In this document: in pieces, positions 59,677 to 64,000 of the stretch
Position numbering within the stretch: the stretch's first letter is position 1
Layout of the letters: the number at the start of each line of letters is the position of its first letter
NCBI RefSeq assembly: GCF_001522545.3
Contig: NC_031768.1
Coordinates: 5,826,320-5,890,319 of the forward strand
Reading direction: 5' to 3'
From: Parus major
Lineage: Eukaryota; Chordata; Aves; Passeriformes; Paridae
Length of the DNA stretch: 64,000 nucleotides
Position numbers and translations under genes: made by a program
The notes under the pieces: model-generated
The model's input: the letters and a program-made list of their open reading frames with translations, nothing else
Told to the model about the DNA's origin: nothing
The model's database searches: none

Positions 59677-62344
59677 TGTGTGTGTTCTGCAGATGCCCCC
59701 ACATAAGCACACAGCCCTTTCTCAGGTTCATTTCCAACAGTAGCCCTGCTAGAAGACTTGAGACACCTCAGCTCAGTTTCTGCCAGGCCATCTGGGTTCT
59801 TTGTTCTTACCCTTCATCTCACGCCTCCGTGCTGTGCTGCAGTTGTCAGCGCAGAGCTGGCACTGGGGCTCCTGCAGACACATCTGAGCTCCTCTGAACT
59901 GGCTGGCCCAGGTGGAGCTGGCAGCAGTGTGGGAGGCTGAGAGCCTCCCTGAGGTAGCTGTGATGATCTCTGTGCTGATACACCTCCCCTCCTGCAGCAC
60001 GGGAGCTACGCCGGCAAAAAATGACTCACGGAAAGCTCCTCAGCCTCCAGCTGCACCTCTGAGGGCAACTCATGCCTGGCCTTCGAATTTCAGCCATCAG
60101 GAGGCCTTCTCCAGCATCCTGGGCTGCCATGTGTTGAACAGGCTTTCTGGGGAAAAAAACACTTTATCAGAGGCTTTTAGATAGTTCTACTGCATAATAT
60201 TCACTGAGGTAACTCCAGTGGTTCTAGATTCTTTTGAACCTCGATCTAGCAAAACTCAGAATCTTTTGCTTGATATTAAGCTACCACCAGTGGGATTTTT
60301 CCTGTGCTCACATGCAAATGAAATGCTCCTGTGTTAAACTCAGTGACATCTTTCTGTTTGAGTACTTGGCTGAAGAAACAAGCTATCTTACAGGATGCAG
60401 TCTCTACACTTTAATTTCTAAAAAGTTCATTTCTGTAGCCTGCAGAGCAGGTGCTGTGGTGCTGTGCTAGAAAGACTGCTCACTGATAGCTGGAAATGTT
60501 GGCTGCACTACCTTTCTAAACTCTGGCCAAAAGAGCATTCAGATTAAGCAATAATTTAAGCAACATCATGAGGAATGGGGAGAGCACATGGCCAGTTAGT
60601 CACCAGAGGTACAGACGCACACAGAAAGTAAATCCCCAACCTGTTATAGTAATGCACTTAGTTACTGGAAATGCAATATGAGCCTACTTTCACGAGCAAG
60701 GATGAAAGAACTTGTTTAACCTTTGTACAGCATTTTCCACCCACACACAGGAGTGACATCAGATGCTTCGAATAGGTAAAAAACAAGTCAGCATTTGGGA
60801 GACTCCCAAACAAGAGACAGAGATAACCCCTTACCTCTAAGTTTGTGCATTTAACACGCTTGTGGTGGGTCACTTGAAACTTCTTGCTACTTATTCCTGG
60901 ATCCTAATGATTCTGACAGAAAAAAACCAAACCCTTCAGCCCTGTGCGTAAAACGCTGGATGTAAAACCCTTACTGGAAAGAATTTTATGTTTGTGCATG
61001 CAGTATAAAGTAGGGCTTTTGCATTTAAATTGGGGGATATTTTACTTTTGAATATCCTGGAGATCAAATCATGGGCACTGAAGAGGGATTTTCACAAGCA
61101 TTGTCATTAGCTGGCCTTTAAGTAAGATCATAAAGTCTGGGAATGGGATTTTGAGTGAGCATCACTGAGGCAGATAAGCAGGACATAGCTGGAAACATCT
61201 GGCTTGGTGCAACACCTGGGTGGATTTCAGTCCACTTCAGTGTCACCTAAAAAGTCCTGCAGGATTTCTGAAGTTCAGGATTTCCTGAGTGACTCCCTGG
61301 CAACCTCTGTGTTACTTTCAAAACAGGCTGGGGCTTATTTCCTGTGTGTCCCAACATGCAACAAGGATTTGGTTTTAATTGATGGTTTTGATTTTTAGAA
61401 CTATCTGATTCTTCTTTCCTCTATCCTGCTCACCTCCCACCCCACAAAAACGCTTGATAAATAAACTCTGAAGTCCTGGGAGAAGTAGCATGTGTTGTTG
61501 AAGGGAGAAGGTGGGGGTGGCAGAGGCGGTAGAAGGAGCTCAGTTTGTCAACACAACAGCCAGGAAGCAAGTTATTTATAAGGCTTGTGGTGGAGAGGGG
61601 GCCAGCCCACATGTTTTTAAAAAAGGGCTTAACTAATCACATGGTACAGCTAATTCTGGTATTTGTAAATACATTTCACTCTGTTTTGGTGGATGAAAGG
61701 AGAGCTGAAAGAGGATCACAGTTCAGGGCATGACAAGTCCATCTCTACACCCAAGTGCTGCCCTGTGCAGTGCCCAGATTTCTCTGGACTGCAGTGATAC
61801 TCCTGAAAAGGACTTTGCTGTCCCTAAGCAAAGTATGAATGGAGGTACATGGGAACTGATGCTTTCTCAGAACTAAAAAATCCTAAATAATGGCTCTGAC
61901 AATGCTCAGCCTAAATTCTGAATGCATTCTTAAACCACAGAATGTCTCATTTTCAGCAGGGCTTTATGACTCTCTCAAGGAGGAAGTTGACTGCGAGAGG
62001 CATATGACCATGAGACTGTACTTGGCTGGACTGACATCAAAAGAAGTGAATTTTTGACACACAAAGATTTTTAAATCCACTGATTCAGTACAGTCACTTT
62101 TAGATTATTTTTTTTTTTTCTGTGTAGAGCATATAGGGAGCTATTCTTGTGGGTTGAACAACACTAAGTCCCATGATGGAGGCATGACATGGACTTGACA
62201 CTGCTGCTACATTCCTCAGTTCAGCAGCCATGGGAAGGCTGTATCCTCCTCAGCTAAAAAAAGCCCCCCCAAAAAATAGCTTTATATCCAGAGGGATAGT
62301 CTGCAATTTAGTGCTTGGCCAGGAAAACTCAAATCACATGTGTA
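59677..62344. other. Unique non-coding stretch
   Basis: No gene or transposon was recognised. It is mildly GC-richer at 59680-60110, with frames on both strands that lack motifs. A T run lies at 62107-62120. Confidence 0.55.
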
Positions 62345-62462
62345 TGTCTTTTATATGTCTTTTATATTATATATATATATATATATATACACACACATAT
62401 ATGCATGTGTATGTATATATATACATATATACATATATGCAATATTCATATATGTATATAAA
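62345..62462. repeat. TA/CA compound dinucleotide repeat
   Basis: (TA)n of about 12 units (about 62366-62388), then ACACACAC, then TATATACATATATACATATA and similar. It is a compound, imperfect microsatellite and generates spurious Y/I-rich frames. Confidence 0.92.
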
Positions 62463-62651
62463 CAACAGTATTTCACTCTTAAATACAGTTACATTCAATT
62501 TCACTTTGTGATAGTAAAAAAAACTGAATCACACAAGCCCATCTCCCTTTTTTCCTTAAAGGGCAGTAAAAGACATAAACGTGTGACATGGCAGATATGC
62601 AAATGTTTGTACTTTATTTTTATACTTGGAAAAGTATAAACAGATATATGT
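62463..62651. other. Short unique spacer
   Basis: Unique AT-rich sequence between two microsatellites, with nothing recognised. Confidence 0.6.
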
Positions 62652-62668
62652 AGTATAATAATAATAGC

Positions 62669-62722
<54 letters not shown>
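62652..62722. repeat. (TAA)n trinucleotide microsatellite
   Basis: About 17 perfect TAA units (62671-62722), preceded by a short imperfect lead interrupted by GC. It is long enough to be length-variable between individuals. Confidence 0.95.
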
Positions 62723-64000
62723 TTTAAGCCATACTTAATCAGCCTTGTTAAAGAAAAGGAAAGCAGAGACAAGATGCAATAGATACCGTTGTAGTAACCC
62801 CCCTGAGATATGTCCATTTGCTGGGTAGAAGACTAAAAATCATTTCAGGGCATGCCCTGACCTTCATCCTCTGGGTGTGATCCCAGTGGGATCCTGCAGA
62901 GCTCTGGAAGTGCAGCAGGGCTCCAGCTGGGGACGTGCCATCACCGTCAGGAGCCTCACAGTCAGCGTGGAATGGAATTCCTGGGTGAAATTCTGGCCCT
63001 GTTGACCTTGGCAGGTGTTTTGCAACTGGATGAAATGGAAAGAGAATTTAATCCTCTTTGTGCAGGATTAATAGCCAGGTGGAAAACTGAGAGAATTTTA
63101 CAGTTTTGGGTATCAAGGGACCTGCTCTTGGTCTGGAAGGTCACTGCATTAATCAGGAAAGGAAGTAATAGAAAAAAAATTCAGTGTCAACTTCACTGTT
63201 TTCCTGGTGTTCCAGAAAGGTAGAAAACTAGGAGCAATTATATTTTAAATGCACCTTGCTGACAAGATTTACCAGAACTTTCCCACGCCTGATATTGAGA
63301 GTATGTATCTGACAACTTTCACTCTCCTTAAAACAAAAGACTTACAAGAGCAAACCTGGAAAGCTACATTTTGAAAACAACAAGTTTAAAAAGAAAAAAA
63401 TATCTGGAAAAGATCTTTAAGAGGACATTTTGGTACCCTAAAATTCAGGACATTCTATCCCCTTCCAATATTGCATTAAAATGATGGAATTTGCTGTACC
63501 CCAACATCATTGTGAAGGGTGTTCCTTCTTAGCCAGCAGAACATGACATTGGAGGGACACCAAAATGAACACTTGAGGAAAAGTTACAATTCCTATTTAG
63601 CCTGCAAAGTCTTACAAAAAGAGGAAGACAAAATAGAATTTCTATATTATGTATATAGATATATACATATAAACATATATATAGACAGATATTTTAGCAA
63701 TCTACTCTGTGTCACTTCTCAGGTCAATTAGAGCAGAATGCATTTAGGGATGCACAAATAAATTATATTTAAGTATAAAAGTAGACTGTACAAACTTCCA
63801 TTTCAGTCTTTGGTTTTATTTTCAGTCTAATACTTACATTCCTTCATAGACACAATGTCTCAGCAAAAGCTGTCCTGGCCCTAAAAAGATATAAATGGTC
63901 TCTAGTAATTTGCAAAGGTGTCTGAGCCCTGCATTCCTCACTGAACAGTTTGCTGAATGTAACCTGGTGCTGCTCTTCCCAGAGGATCATAAATAATGTT
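62723..64000. other. Unique non-coding stretch to window end
   Basis: No gene or transposon was recognised. An AT-rich TATATAGATATATACATATA patch lies at about 63640-63690. An 83-codon frame at 62972-63223 has no motif. Confidence 0.55.

Noticed and set aside
1..64000. CRISPR arrays, operons, riboswitches, prokaryotic promoters
   Set aside because: Nothing of the kind is present. The sequence is vertebrate nuclear DNA.

Overview
The window looks like non-coding DNA from a bird, most likely a songbird or another neoavian. The main evidence is a set of CR1 LINE fragments with the avian 3' tail (ATTCTRTGATTCT-like ends), one solo LTR of a common avian endogenous-retrovirus type, a few ancient amniote repeats (old CR1, MIR-like SINEs), and an AT-rich background with many homopolymers. 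I could not recognise any protein-coding gene, tRNA, rRNA, or CRISPR array. No open frame has a recognisable domain, and the longest ungapped ones (up to about 174 codons) are no longer than chance allows in 64 kb. The stretch is therefore either intergenic (a gene desert) or inside a very long intron.

Layout. 1-5398 is unique DNA. 5399-5600 is a nearly full-length MIR-like SINE (+). 6739-6905 is a truncated CR1 (-). 6906-13574 is mostly unique and holds two weak exon-like segments (9941-10046 and 12302-12407). 13575-13770 is a degraded MIR-like SINE (-). 13771-24158 is unique except for homopolymers and a purine-only compound repeat around an assembly gap (19561-19756). 24159-24222 is a perfect 32-bp tandem duplication. 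24530-24960 is an ancient CR1 (-), and 25310-26032 is a younger CR1 (+). 26033-39585 is long, AT-rich and nearly repeat-free, with one weak old CR1 piece at 28460-28560. 39586-40090 is an internally deleted solo LTR (-) touching a CR1 3' end (40094-40185, -). 42001-42474 is an (AAAAG)n tract running into a 341-bp gap. 43770-44055 is a CR1 (+). 46400-47420 is a CpG-richer, complex segment with a good CTCF-type motif. 49945-50275 is a CR1 (-), followed by 155 bp of pure AT palindromic repeat. 55725-55852 is a MIR-like SINE (-), 58680-59000 an old CR1 (-), and 59145-59676 a CR1 (+) with a small AT-rich insert. Microsatellites sit near the right end (62345-62722).

No gene set works together here. 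If the window has a function, it is most likely regulatory: the CTCF-like site and several complex, repeat-free segments are the best candidates. I found no convincing new biological system. The findings are mainly repeat-evolution events, structure-forming DNA and testable regulatory candidates. Family assignments were made by eye from remembered consensus patterns, without database searches.
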